DNA from: Apostichopus japonicus
Taxonomy: Eukaryota > Echinodermata > Holothuroidea > Aspidochirotida > Stichopodidae
DNA length: 64,000 nt
Assembly: GCF_037975245.1 (NCBI RefSeq)
Contig: NC_092578.1
Coordinates: 2,852,001 to 2,916,000, forward strand
Direction: 5' to 3'
Shown here: positions 52,501-64,000 of the stretch, one piece after another
Numbering within the stretch: the stretch's first letter is position 1
How the letters are laid out: each line of letters starts with the position of its first letter
Program-made: the position numbers and the translations under genes
The notes under the pieces: model-generated
Seen by the model: only the letters and a program-made list of their open reading frames with translations
Told to the model about the DNA's origin: nothing
Databases searched by the model: none

Positions 52501-55500
52501 ACAGTTCATATGAATCGAGAAAGCTTACGTTAGTTTCAAGACTATAATTTCTTGCGGTGGCATTTCGACAATTTATTAGTTTTAGTTAAATTTTCGATAA
52601 TTTATTTTTGCGGGCACTAATTTTCCAAAGTTTGACCTCACAAATTTGACAAATTTTAGGATTGTGATAAGTCCGACAAATTTGGTCCAAATTTACAAAC
52701 TTGAGTATTAAAGCAATTTTGTTTACTATGTTAAATGGGGTGATTCTTGGCTGTAACAGGTTTCACCCTGCTGTTCACAGGACAGAGGGTGAGAGGTGAA
52801 GGGGAGGGGTGAGATGGGCCACCCATATCAGATATTTTAATGTCACTTAAGCGAATAATTGGCACAAATTCATCGCCGAGATGGAACTAAATATTTCAAA
52901 ATGACTAGCTCTTTAGAACATTTGGTATTGTTAATGTCTACAACGGTGGGTTTCGATTGACACCCACCCCCACCCGTTCCCCCCCCCCCCCTCGTTCCTC
53001 GCGCCTACAGTCATTAAGACATGTATATAAATAATTCTCTACGCAACACTGTTAAGAGCCTCTAATCTTTGAACGAGATGTATAGTGTTCTCTCTAATCA
53101 AAATCCTTGCATGGTCATAATTATGATCACAATTACAACTCATAGAGAGGGTATATACTTTTAATTTTTGGAGCTTTTGTACAAAATAAAAATGTTATAA
53201 ATATGAGGTTTGACGATTGCGATAGACTTTTATGTATTCCCTATTTTTATTCATTTTTTGACTAAGTGATGAAGAAATTTACTATTACGTTAAAGTAGCA
53301 CGAGACGACATTACAATTATGTAATGCTGGCATATAATATACAGGGTGGCACCATTTGGGTTAAACGTTGGCATTCAGCCAAGCCGGAGTATACTGGATC
53401 ACCTTGGCATATAGTCCTACACAGAATCAGACATTAGCCGTTACGTGGAACAAGCGTATCCCATACATACACAGAGATTAACAAACATAGTATCAGATAT
53501 GTTAACTTTACATTAACAATGCGAATTACCAATCTTATGCAACCATTTCCATGCATTCTTGGCGTTCCATACCAGCTGACCATTCAGTTAACGAACGGAG
53601 ATCGCAAGAGAAAGCACAACCAGTGACTGGCTATGCCTTCTTTCTTTTCTTATTAACAAGCTCTTACCTCTTTCCAGATGGGGGGGGGGGGGGCTGACAG
53701 AAAAAAATTCAGTTTCATTGTTTCCAAACAAGATCTCAAAGAATTGCTACATTTTTTCTTTTATATCTTGCTTTGTTTTGTTTTGCCCCTCACGCCCCTC
53801 CTTCACCCCTCCCTCCCGCTCTCACCCCTCACACCCCCTCACGCCCTTCAGGCCCCACGTTTGGCATAAGAGTCACCAGCTTGTCTGTGTGTGAGCACAT
53901 AACCAACATTTTCAAACTAAGATATCATAAAGTGAAACTATTCATTATTGATCGTGCATTGTTAGGCCTGGGGTTTTGCAAAAGGGACCCCCCCCCCTTT
54001 TTTTTTGTTGAAGAATCCATTTTCCATAAGTATATCAATGAAAATGAGATTACAGTTAAATACATTATTCTCACTGGGCCCCTATTGCTCCCGGCATTAA
54101 GACTGTATCCCCTACCACAATTCTTGTCAAGTGTTGACACTTCTAGGGGCCACAAGAGACCAGAAGAGGGTGGTAGGAGGGGTGAGAGGTTCTTTTTATG
54201 ATGTATACCACCTAAGATAATTAATGCTCTGCTCTATAGAGTCCGCAACAGTCATCTCTGGGCCGTCAAATATACTTGAAAAATCCAAGAATAACAAGTA
54301 GTTATATTTCAACTTTCAAGTGAATTGCATTTTACAGACACCTCTCAAACAAAGTTTTCCGACACTGTTGTAAATTGAATCTCTATTTCAACACTGCATA
54401 TTCCCCAATGTCTGGTAATAATTTTGATAAGTTGGAAAGTAGTATTGAAAAATTTTTTACGTCATCTTAGTCCGTCAGCTTAGGAGAATGCAATACTGGT
54501 GACATTTAAGAATATTCTTATATATAGACGCTGAAGTGGTTGGTAAGAGCAACTCCTGGGCACCACACAAAATTATGTAGAGACACGAGTATAAGAGAAT
54601 AAAAAAAATCTTGTGTACTTTCTTACAAGTTTAAAGAGTGTCAAACTTCCACCACGGTTGAATGTTATTACTAGAAGATAAAGCAAAGCGAATAACATTG
54701 TCGAGACTATCCCTGAGGATTTTTCATTACCATTTTCTTTTTCTTCTCTGAAAATATTCTCAGACCAAGAATCTTCTTATGCAGTTTAAATCCAAACGCC
54801 AATTTGTACAGAGAGGTATGGAAAGGATTTCTTTCTAAATTAGACTTTTAGATATTAAATAAATGACGTCACTGGGTGTTGTTTTTGGTATCAACGAATC
54901 TGGAGAAGGTTAAAGTTAAAGTAACTGTTTACGTTGAATTTGATTGAACTTGATCAAACAAAGACATCCTCCGAAAACTTCGTAAAAATTTTTTTTTAAA
55001 AAATCAGTAATGAGGACCGATAATAAAGGATCCGATTCGATTTTGAAGAAAAAAAACGTCGCCCGAAAACTGTAACATTAATGACGTCATAAAGAGCTAA
55101 TGAAAGAAATGTTTCTTAAATTTTGCTAATTTCTGTAAATTTCTTACAGTATAAATCACCACTGCAGCAAAGTAAGGTTAATTTCCAATGCTATAAAACC
55201 ACTCTATACTGTCACCACATACCGTGCTTCAAAGCACTCGTATTGACATTATGAACAGTTCCTAACCTTTATCTTATAGAAAATATGATATTCATACTGC
55301 TCATACTGTCAGTTCAAGTGCTCTGAAGCATGACATGGGAGAGTACAGTTTATCAGAAATTGTCTCAATTGGTGTATATAGTGTACTTAGACCAATGTGA
55401 GTTATAACGCGTGAATATATACGGAATAGAAGAATTTAACCTGACACTCCAACGAAATTCAAAAGGTTCGCTTTAAGTGAAGGCTACTTATCGAAATGGT

Positions 55501-56091
55501 CCAAAAATCCTTCACAACTTCAGCTCTGTGACATCTCAAGAATGGAAACAGCTATTTGAATGAGAGTGAAAACCCTATTCAGTGCATTGTCGCGACTTAA
55601 GTTGAGCAATTTAGGGGCAGAAATTAGGGGGATTTATTTTACTTCGTCTATAGATCAGCCCCGCAATAGGTCAAAGAATTACCATAATGCACTAATGGGC
55701 AGTTTGCCATTTACGGCTGTTTTTTTTTTCTTATTATACAAGAAGAGCAATTATGTTGCTATTTATAGTATCTAAATACGACACATTTAGGCAGTTTTTT
55801 GGTAGAAAGGGGCTAAAAAACTGAAATTGATTCATGTAGTTTGGTCTCGGTTTTGTGATGGTTTGGTCCCTGTGATCTGATTCGTTTGTATCAATTAAAA
55901 ACTTCTACAACGATTTCATTATGTTTTTGTTACACTATATTACTGTACCAGAGGTTCTAACTATGTGTTAAAATCCTACCCAAGAGAGAAGGCGATTCGG
56001 CCTACAATCCTTCGCTAATCGGGTATATCCGTGGGATATTTAAGGCATTATGCATTGAGCACCCTGCCGGCCATTATTGCTACACCTACTT
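46566..56091. other. Long stretch without a recognised gene
   Basis: Holds (AT)n at 47188-47207, poly-C/G runs (47541-47557, 48217-48231, 52461-52473, 52979-52992, 53681-53693, 53989-53997), poly-T (47800-47811, 50065-50081) and a TTC-rich tract (50038-50070). A strong minus-strand donor-like site is at 48479/48478. All open frames are short and match no family I know. Confidence 0.5.
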
Positions 56092-56853
56092 GATCTACTT
56101 CCAACCCTTACAGTGATCTACTTCCAACCCTGAGAGTGATCTACTTCCCTTACAGTGATATACTTCCAAACCTGGCAGTGATCTACTTCCAACCCTTATA
56201 GTGATCTACTTCCAATCTTACAGTGATCACCTTCCAACCATTACAGTTATCGTATCTACTTCCAACCAGTATAGTTATCGTATCTACTTCCAACCCTTAA
56301 TGTGATCTACTTCCAACCCTGAGAGAGATCTACTTCCAACCCTGACAGTGATATACTTCCAACCCTTAACGTGATCTACTTCCAACCGTTACATTTATCG
56401 TATCTACTGTACTTCCAACCCTTAATGTGATCTACTCCCAACCCTTACAGTGATCTACTTCCAACCCTGACAGTGATCTACTTCCAATCATTACAGTTAT
56501 CGTATCTACTTCCAACCCTTAATGTGATCTACTTCCAAGCATTACAGTTATCTACTTCCAACCCTGACAGTGATCTACTTCCAACCCTTACATTTATCGT
56601 ATATACTTCCAACCCTTAATGTGATCTACTCCCAACCCTTACATTGATCTACTTCCAAACCTGACAGTGATCTACCTCCAGCCCTGACAGTGATCTACTT
56701 CCAAACCTTACAGTGGTCTTCTTCCATCATTTTCAGTGATCTACTTCCATCCCTTTCAGTGATCTACTTCCAACCTTTACAGTAATCTACCTCCAACCCT
56801 GACAATGATCTACTTTCAACCCTTACAGTGTTCTACTTCCAACACTTACAGTG
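56092..56853. repeat. 23-bp minisatellite, about 33 degenerate copies
   Basis: The core unit is gatctacttccaaccctta plus cagt. Variants include a longer form with tatcgtatctacttccaa and units with gacagtgat. Copies are strongly diverged and mixed, suggesting an old array. Confidence 0.96.
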
Positions 56854-59110
56854 TTTTAATATTGACAGTTTTGCACCCACACCAAAAAATTAATGATCAT
56901 TGCTAGCACAAATCGACCCCATCCTATCCAATCTTCCCAAATTACCTCCTTCACCCACCCCCTATCTTGCAAGTGCAGGATCCCCCCCCATCCACCTCTT
57001 CATCTTGCACACTCCCCTTCCCCTGTAAAATCATGCGTGGTTAACGAAAAACAAATTTTAGACCTCTCTGCGAACAAATTCTTGAGAACCAATTTGTAAT
57101 AAATTAATTATATTGAAAACAAAAGATATAAACTAACTCTTTTTCAGAATATATGTCCTTTGCCAAGGTCCACAATACTGACTGACCAATTCCGCAATGG
57201 TCACGTGATGTTACAGAGCCAATCAACCTTGTCCGTGAATGTGATTTAATAAGGAAGAGGCGTGTGAGTTTCGATTATTATCATTTGAATTTGCATATTT
57301 CGTTGCTACAAAATAAATATTATATTTGGTGTACGCAGAATTGGAACTCTAGCATAAACCAATTTGATGGTTGGAGGAGGGGGGAGGGTGGGTCATAAAT
57401 AACAAAAGATAATAGATAACTTTGTATTCAACCATCAGGAAAGTTAGTTGACATTTTAGGATAACTGTTAACTTCAGAATTTATCACTTGTAAAGAAATG
57501 ACGTTATCATGCCCTGCGAGATCAATATTATGAAATCAGAAATGACGTAATTATACTAACGGACGCCATGATTGCAGAAAAAAAAAGGCAAATTTCGTCA
57601 TCTCTCACACCGTATGGTGATTGGGCTTAGTGAAGGGCACTTCGTAAGCAGGTCAAGCGGGGGTAAGGGGTGAGGTGGGGTTGGTATACATGGGTGGGTG
57701 GGGATATCAGGACTTACACCACCGTTTATGAACGGATTTGAAGTAAACCATTTGCCGCAATCAAGAAGCTTAAAGAAGGCTTAATACCAATAAACCGGTT
57801 CCGACATAGTTCCATTACACAATTTCAACATCAGTCTCTTCGCCATATTGGAAAAAAAGTGGCAGACACAATAAAGGTTTCTATGCCTCTTAAGTTTGCC
57901 TACTATCCCTAAACTACGACCCAACCCATCCTACACCTATCACCGCCCATCCCACCCCCCTTCCCTGGTTCCCCTTCCCATTCCCCCTCCCTTACCCTCC
58001 CCTCCTCAGTGAACGTAAAAGAATACCTTACCTCAAAACTCTAGCGGTAAAACTCTCTTGAAAACAGCAGTGTAGGCATATCGAGCTTCACAAGATCTTC
58101 CTAGCTTCTATTAAAGCCATCTTCTTCCAAATGGATTAAATCTAAATGTTCACTTGTTGGAAGAGTCAGTCACTCCTTATACAATCACCAGGCCTCAGCT
58201 AAAGTAACGGCTTCTCTTTCCATGTATACGTGATAGCAAAAGAAGAACAAAACTATCCCAGATGATAACGCTGGTATACGTCTTGACTAGCTGGAAAATA
58301 TAGAGACACAACAGGAGATATAGCAGTATACACTCAACAAGGCTGCCGTCAAGGCCGGTTGAAAAGCTGTTAGATAGAAACCCTGAACAAAAACATAGCA
58401 ACAACGTAAAATGCGTTCTTCTTCATCTGATTATAACAAAAGGAACGTTATACAATCCACGAACACATTTTTCAAAGAAAAAAAAAAGGGTGTTATATAA
58501 CTGACATTCTTTTCTCGTATACTTGCAAAAGGTGTCACAATAACAATAACATCTTGAGAGAGATTGAGAGATCTCCATTAAACCAAAAATAAAATTCATA
58601 TGTATACTAACCTTAAGTCACATAGGACACTTCGCAATGCACTCAACCGTGGTAATACTATATACGTTGGTCTTCTATACTTTACGATCGGTCCTCTATT
58701 GACAAAAAAGGCACTTCGCTAATGAATCCATACACAACTGTGTTGTATACTGACACTGATATTAAGTATATATCTCTTCCCCTAGTATAGGCTCCTCTGA
58801 ACTCTCCGTTTAATTTTTCCCCCCTGAAGAGATCTCGAATTGCTCTAAAAGTTCAGGTAAACAGACAACAAATAGACACACATGTTAGGAGACACATCAA
58901 AAGGTGACCCGTACCTACAAGGATTGTTGACAGCTAGAAACTGTTGGCGCTACCAAGACTTCAAGTCGACACACAAGCACAATCCGTTTTGAAAAACCCT
59001 TGCAAAGAAGAGAGCTCCTCGCAATATTTCGAGATTGCGCTCTCACCAGCTGTGTCTTACTTTTAAATATTCGGTATGGAGTTCATACGTTGGTTTAAAT
59101 ACCTACGGAG
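56854..59110. other. Sequence without a recognised gene
   Basis: C-rich (56975-57025, 57945-58000) and G-rich (57658-57705) tracts. A donor-like GAG|gtaagg on the minus strand at 58032/58031 could end a non-coding exon, but nothing confirms this. Confidence 0.45.
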
Positions 59111-59226
59111 GCCGATACACACGATAAAATGTGTGACCACGCTTTAGTTGTGTAACAATATATATATATATATATATATTGTTACACAACTAAAGCGTGG
59201 TCACACATTTTATCGTGTGTATCGGC
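59111..59226. repeat. Perfect 116-bp palindrome
   Basis: Two 58-bp arms are exact reverse complements with no spacer. The arms run from gccgatacacacgataaaat to a central (TA)n at 59157-59180, with the symmetry point between 59168 and 59169. An (AT)n array follows to 59307. It may be a foldback/MITE-type element, a hairpin RNA source, or an assembly artefact. Confidence 0.97.
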
Positions 59227-59233
59227 ATATATG

Positions 59234-59307
<74 letters not shown>
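59227..59307. repeat. (AT)n microsatellite
   Basis: About 80 bp of AT with early TATG interruptions, directly beside the palindrome. Confidence 0.95.
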
Positions 59308-59309
<2 letters not shown>

Positions 59310-59409
59310 CGTCGACTGTGTAATATTGGCTCGGAATAAGTAAACAATAATCTGAAACAGTTGAAAACAAACAGCGAAATTATCTAACTTGCTTATGAAG
59401 CTATACAGT

Positions 59410-59520
59410 ATATAGTCCAGGGGTTCTAAAGAGGCGTTCCGTTGGCCAGACCCGGCCCGCGCGCAACCCCACTCCGGCCAACATCGTTTTACTGACGGGG
59501 TATATGACTGTCCCCTTTAA
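59410..59520. mobile_element. Possible hAT-type transposon end
   Basis: ccaggggttctaaag, followed by ggccagacccggcccgcgcg, resembles the CAGGGGT...GGCCCGC ends of hAT-type elements. Only one end was seen, and no 8-bp target duplication was established. Confidence 0.4.
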
Positions 59521-61164
59521 GGAATAAGTTAGCCTGGGCACCTTGCCGGCATATACCACGAGCAATTGCTTAATCTATAAATATAGTGGGAAACTGGTTT
59601 TCTCCCTCTCTCCACCTCTCTCCTCCCACTTCTCCACCCACCACCCTTTCTCTTTCTCTGGCCCTTTTACTCATATTATTGTTTCTTTCTCTCGGCTTTC
59701 GCGGAATAATAATTGAAAATTATTTGGTATAGCATAGTATATACAGTATCACTGTTTGTTTATAAAAGATATTGACAAATTCATGTATTGTGTATAATGT
59801 ATAGGCATGCATGAACTCACATCTCAAAATCTGAGAAATTAAGTGTTCTTTTATTATTCAGGTTTGTTACATTCTCAACAGAAATAATCTATTTTAAGGT
59901 CGGAAATTTAATGATAAATAAACAACCTTGGCTCATTAGATACACCTAAACAAAGTGGATGTCTCGGCTTTCGAAAACTTCCAAAGTGCAATTTTCCTTT
60001 TCCTTTATGAGCCCAGCAACGACTTATTATACCGCAACCGAACACATAAGGAAATGAAAACACACACACAGGAAGGACACGCACACACGTTATTTCTTGT
60101 CAAGAAATCTGTGACTTGACTTGAGTTTGAGTTGAGTTGTCACTTTGACGTCACTCACGTGTCACTTTGTGCGCATGCGCAGACGAAAAAAATCATTAGA
60201 AGCTTTCACTCATTCGTTTGGGACGGGAAGGGGGTAAGGGGGGGGGGTCATCGGTTTATTTGGTATATAAGAGCAAGTAAAAAGCAAGTATTTGACTGGT
60301 AGCCGGTTCTTTCGTCTGCCAAATTGATAAAGCGGCATTTTACCCCCCCCCAAAAAAAATCTTTTTTTCAGGCTGACGATCTGCTATGTTGTAAAGGCGG
60401 ACGATATAACGTCTGGAGCCGGAAGGCTATATAACGTAACCACTTCAATGTTAAAATACAGAATAGTATAGGCTTAACATATCCGTTAATTAAACTCTTT
60501 TCTCTTGTCAAACATTCGTTATCCGACACTAGGTCTGTCAGTTACATGAGACAACGAATGAAGAGGATTAACTATTATATGCCGTGCATAGGGCAATTAT
60601 AAATCTTGAGATTTGGTTTCATGAAGGTATATATGTTCAAAGGCGCGAAAGGCACAAAATGGTCCTACGTTTTCTCAAACTGTCGTTCTCTCGATACTCA
60701 ATACAAGTTATGTCGGTCAGACGAATATACCATGTTCTTGTATATATGTAAATCCAAAACGAAACTAGGACGAAAGTTTAATTCGATTATACGGCTCATG
60801 ACATTGAAAGTTTTCTTGGCAACAAAAGTGAAAATAAAATTTCTTTGTAACCAGGGACTTTTTGTTTTGTTGGCTCTTTTTTTCTTCAAAGTTAACTTTT
60901 ATATCTTCTCCGTGCGTGAGAGGTAACTTGTTATAAATGTCGCTAATAAATGATTCATGAACGTCGAAAAAGCCGCTGTTTATCTCTTGAAATGTATAAA
61001 ATCTGTCAGATAAAATTGGAAATTTCTTTTCCAGAATAGGATTTGTGACGAGAACAAAATGTCTTTTATATTACTGTAACGACATTGGCACGGGATCTGA
61101 TTACGACATTCATCTACGCTATCAATCGTCATTTAACGTGCATTTGTGGCCAATTACATCTATT
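59521..61164. other. Sequence without a recognised gene
   Basis: AT-rich, with a poly-G run at 60237-60247 and poly-C at 60343-60350. The plus open frame 60606-60926 has no recognisable family and no good splice context. Confidence 0.45.
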
Positions 61165-61277
61165 AAAGTACACTCTTTTCTAGCATGGCTATCGTCTAAA
61201 CAAGGACATTACCTTACTAATTTAAATAAATTGAGGGGTCTTGTTTCTCTCAGCAGAAATAGTACAATGGTTTCTCT
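61165..61277 (+). repeat. Dispersed repeat, copy 2 (direct to 46304-46419)
   Basis: Second copy of the repeat described at 46304. It too precedes an (AT)n array, here about 75 bp away. Confidence 0.9.
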
Positions 61278-61352
61278 ATCGAAAACAAGTCAATTTGTTT
61301 TTTTACTAACTTAAGTGAGCTTTGCTTAACAAGTTACAGTATCTTTTATATA

Positions 61353-61361
61353 GATAATATG

Positions 61362-61459
<98 letters not shown>

Positions 61460-61460
61460 G
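61353..61460. repeat. (AT)n microsatellite
   Basis: About 108 bp of AT with TTTAT and TACAT interruptions. Confidence 0.95.
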
Positions 61461-61574
61461 TTTAACATGGTAACGTGGTAATATTGGGTAGTATGCAATT
61501 AAGTAGTATGCAACCAGTGTTAATTACAGAATGGACCATGCATGCAGTAGGTACTTAGACGGTAACCTACGGTA

Positions 61575-62147
61575 CAGTACAAAACCTCGCTTATCCGAAG
61601 GGGGGGGGGGGCAATTTTAAGTCTAGATTATTCGGATCCCTGATCCAACTGTCAGAAGTAACTGTGAAATAATTATTGCACGTAGCTCATACTAAAGTTC
61701 TGTTTATAGGATATGTTCGACGGTTCGAGCACAGTGGCAACAAACCACGACACACGCGCTGAACAGAATAACAGTGTCAATTCAATGTGGATGACCGCTG
61801 TAAGATATATTGTACACAGAGACGGCCAGTACCAGGTCGGGACGCGGTGACAATTATATCACCGGGCCCCATACTGAAGTCTTCATTCATCAAGCTGGCC
61901 TATATTATGAAAATGAGAATATCTTATTCTCCCCCCCCCATGTGTCTCCGGTCCCCAAAGTGACCCAGGCAACCCCCCCCCTCCTCATCCCACCGCTCAC
62001 CCTATCGCGTCAGCCTGCTTATACTGGTCATTAAAATTCCAATGAAAAGTTCACAGTACAGTATAAAAAAAAGATCCGATTACCCGACTTTTTTTGCGCA
62101 TTCGGATAACCTCTCTCGGAAATGTGTTGGTAATTCAACCTTCACTG
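61575..62147. mobile_element. Possible pogo/Tigger-like non-autonomous DNA transposon
   Basis: The left end is CAGTACAAAACCTCGCTTAT followed by CCGAA. The right end, read inward, begins CAGTGAAGGTTGAATTACC with gaggttatccgaat further in. Both are flanked by TA, the target used by this group. Body 573 bp, with poly-G, poly-C and no transposase. CAGT ends plus TTATCCGA is a known pogo/Tigger pattern; the match between ends is imperfect. Confidence 0.5.
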
Positions 62148-64000
62148 TATTGTGTTGATGTTATTTACATCGGAGAGCTGCAAGGCCTTGCTTTCCTTTG
62201 TGTGTTACCATGGTGATTACAACGAAGTCTTTATTCAAGCCACGTGATAGAGCAAGATATTCTTTCGTACCAGTTTCTCCACTCCCGACAAAGGCTCACG
62301 TATTACATAAAAACAACAAAATAAAATCGTTCATATCGCTTATTATGAGTTATTATGAGTTGGATAAAGATAACATTAACTGAATGATTATGCTGGTTCG
62401 TGTCTTTGACCAGTTTTCATGATCTGGAAAACTCTTCAACAAACTAGTTTAAATGTGATATCTAGGTTTATCAACCATAGCACTTTGGGCTTTCACTCCA
62501 CCTCCCCGTCTGCTGTCTCCCCACCCACGGGTGCTGACGCCCCTCCCCTTAGTTTTGACTGCCAGCCTCAAATTTTATTACCCTCATCCCACGTGTAATT
62601 TATATGACTCAAAGACCACGTAATTGTTGAACTAGCGCGCAAACCCGAAACGAACAGCATCTTAGTGTTCAATAGGACAATTTCCACTATTTCTTACGTC
62701 AATCTTATCTAGAAAATGGATGAATTTCACCCCTCTCCTCCCCTCCTCCTTCCCTCCCCTCTCCCTGCATTAACTGTCTTATAGTAATGGTGTCTGTACA
62801 TTATGATGGTGTCAAACAAACTCCCATTTTTTTTTTTGAGGGGGGGGGGGGAGGAATATTTCCATTTCTTAAACAGAGCATTATACTGCAAAAATGATGA
62901 TTTTTGATGGAAGGTCGATAATAGTGATCGAGTCATTCACCTTTTATATATTCTTATCAATTCGGACAATTAGAAGAACGGCGATTTTCTGGGCCAAAAG
63001 GTCAAATTGCGTGGTCACGCTATGTATCCGTATATACTATAAAGTTGAATCACTTGGTGTAAACAGACACACTGCGTTTAGAATTGAGGATGAAAATGAT
63101 AGCGAATGTGTTGCTGGCATAGGCGGGATTACGGGGGGGGGGGGCGCTGCCCCCACTTTTTCCTAAACCTTGAGTTGACTTTTTCATTCCAATTCGGTCG
63201 GTAATTTTGTTGGTTATGCCACAGTAATACTGATAACTCTTCAATACTTTTATTTTTATTCATAATGTCATTACACAAGCTATAAAAAAGATAAAAAAGA
63301 CCGATAGTGACGATCCTTATTTAGATCCGTTTGTTACATCCTATGTCGCTTAATAAATCTGGCAACACTTTTATGCAGGTAGCATTTCATTTTTAAATGA
63401 AAACAAATAACGTATAAATATTGCAATAGGGGTTTTATAAAATCTCCCTCCCCTTAGACCCTTCACCTATGTTTGCCCACCCCCCCCCCACAAACACACA
63501 AACACATCAAACCCCGCACCTGGTTGCTGGTATAGTGTTTGTGTCTTTTTTCAATGTTTGGTAGCCTAAAGATTTCATAATTCCTAATCACCTGTTCTGT
63601 CCAATTCCGCAAATAGCGTTTCAAGAGTGAGATCAACATGGAATAGCGAAAAGTCACATCGTGTATAGGCTATCATACACAATGTGGTTATTGTGTGTGT
63701 TCTACCACACTTAATTTCTCCATTGACTAATATTACTCTGTCGCACAATAATTAATGTCCCCCCGAATGTAATGTGAATGTTATTCGAGTACTGCATGGT
63801 CGTAGGGACGGACGTAATATAATTTTCCATCGGTGAGGCTCATTTCGGGCAAAGACGATATATATCGATCTGTTTATATGTTTAAACAAGCAGACAGTCT
63901 TTACATACGTATATAAGTGGCTATATACGGCATCGCCATTATCCATGTTGAAAACAGTCGTTAAGGAAGGCAATTTACAGGTAAAGTAATTAACCATTCA
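62148..64000. other. Sequence without a recognised gene
   Basis: C-rich tract 62725-62765, poly-T/poly-G junction 62827-62851, poly-G 63133-63144 and poly-C 63479-63489. No exon, RNA gene or transposon end was recognised. Confidence 0.45.

Noticed and set aside
58195-58404. Hydrophobic minus frame (MLLCFCSGFLSNSF...) as an alternative first exon of the receptor
   Set aside because: No donor with phase 1 follows it, whereas the frame at 33480 has a signal peptide, an upstream stop and an exact phase match to exon 2.

Overview
The window looks like intron-rich, AT-rich genomic DNA from a marine invertebrate animal. The signs are (AT)n arrays up to about 170 bp, many poly-C/poly-G runs of 9 to 14 bases, minisatellites, a tRNA-derived SINE and terminal-inverted-repeat transposon fragments. 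Nothing bacterial is present: no operons, ribosome-binding sites or long ORFs. The sequence style fits an invertebrate deuterostome such as an echinoderm, but that assignment is only an inference.

One protein-coding gene can be read with confidence. It lies on the minus strand from 33480 (ATG) down to 7447 (stop). Twelve coding exons, all bounded by AG/GT splice sites with matching phases, join into 1425 nt, or 474 residues plus stop. The product is a class B1 (secretin-family) G-protein-coupled receptor. In order it has a signal peptide, an N-terminal extension of about 65 residues with no domain I recognise, a six-cysteine hormone-receptor domain with the CWPE and PCP signatures, seven membrane segments and a short basic C-tail. 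From memory the helices and loops look most like CRF/DH44-type receptors, with some PDF-receptor-like wording, so the exact subfamily is left open. Intron 1 is 13.7 kb; the other ten are 0.4 to 2.3 kb.

Region by region: 1-7446 is 3' flank with (AT)n arrays and one copy of a repeat that recurs inverted at 9.2 kb. 7447-19601 holds exons 12 to 2. 13340-13842 is a long GAT/GAC repeat ending about 45 nt from the exon 6 acceptor. 19602-33296 is intron 1, with a SINE, (AT)n arrays and a 24-bp minisatellite. 33481-64000 is 5' flank or a possible non-coding 5' part of the gene. It contains a 55-bp minisatellite (39993-41323), two local duplications at 42-43.7 kb, a 23-bp minisatellite (56092-56853), a perfect 116-bp palindrome (59111-59226) and a pogo/Tigger-like element (61575-62147). 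I found no second gene that could be supported.

The observations most worth a second look are the receptor itself (odd cysteine spacing, unknown N-terminal extension, a lost glycine in the TM4 signature), the perfect palindrome, the hairpin in its last intron, and the repeat families with paired copies inside the window.
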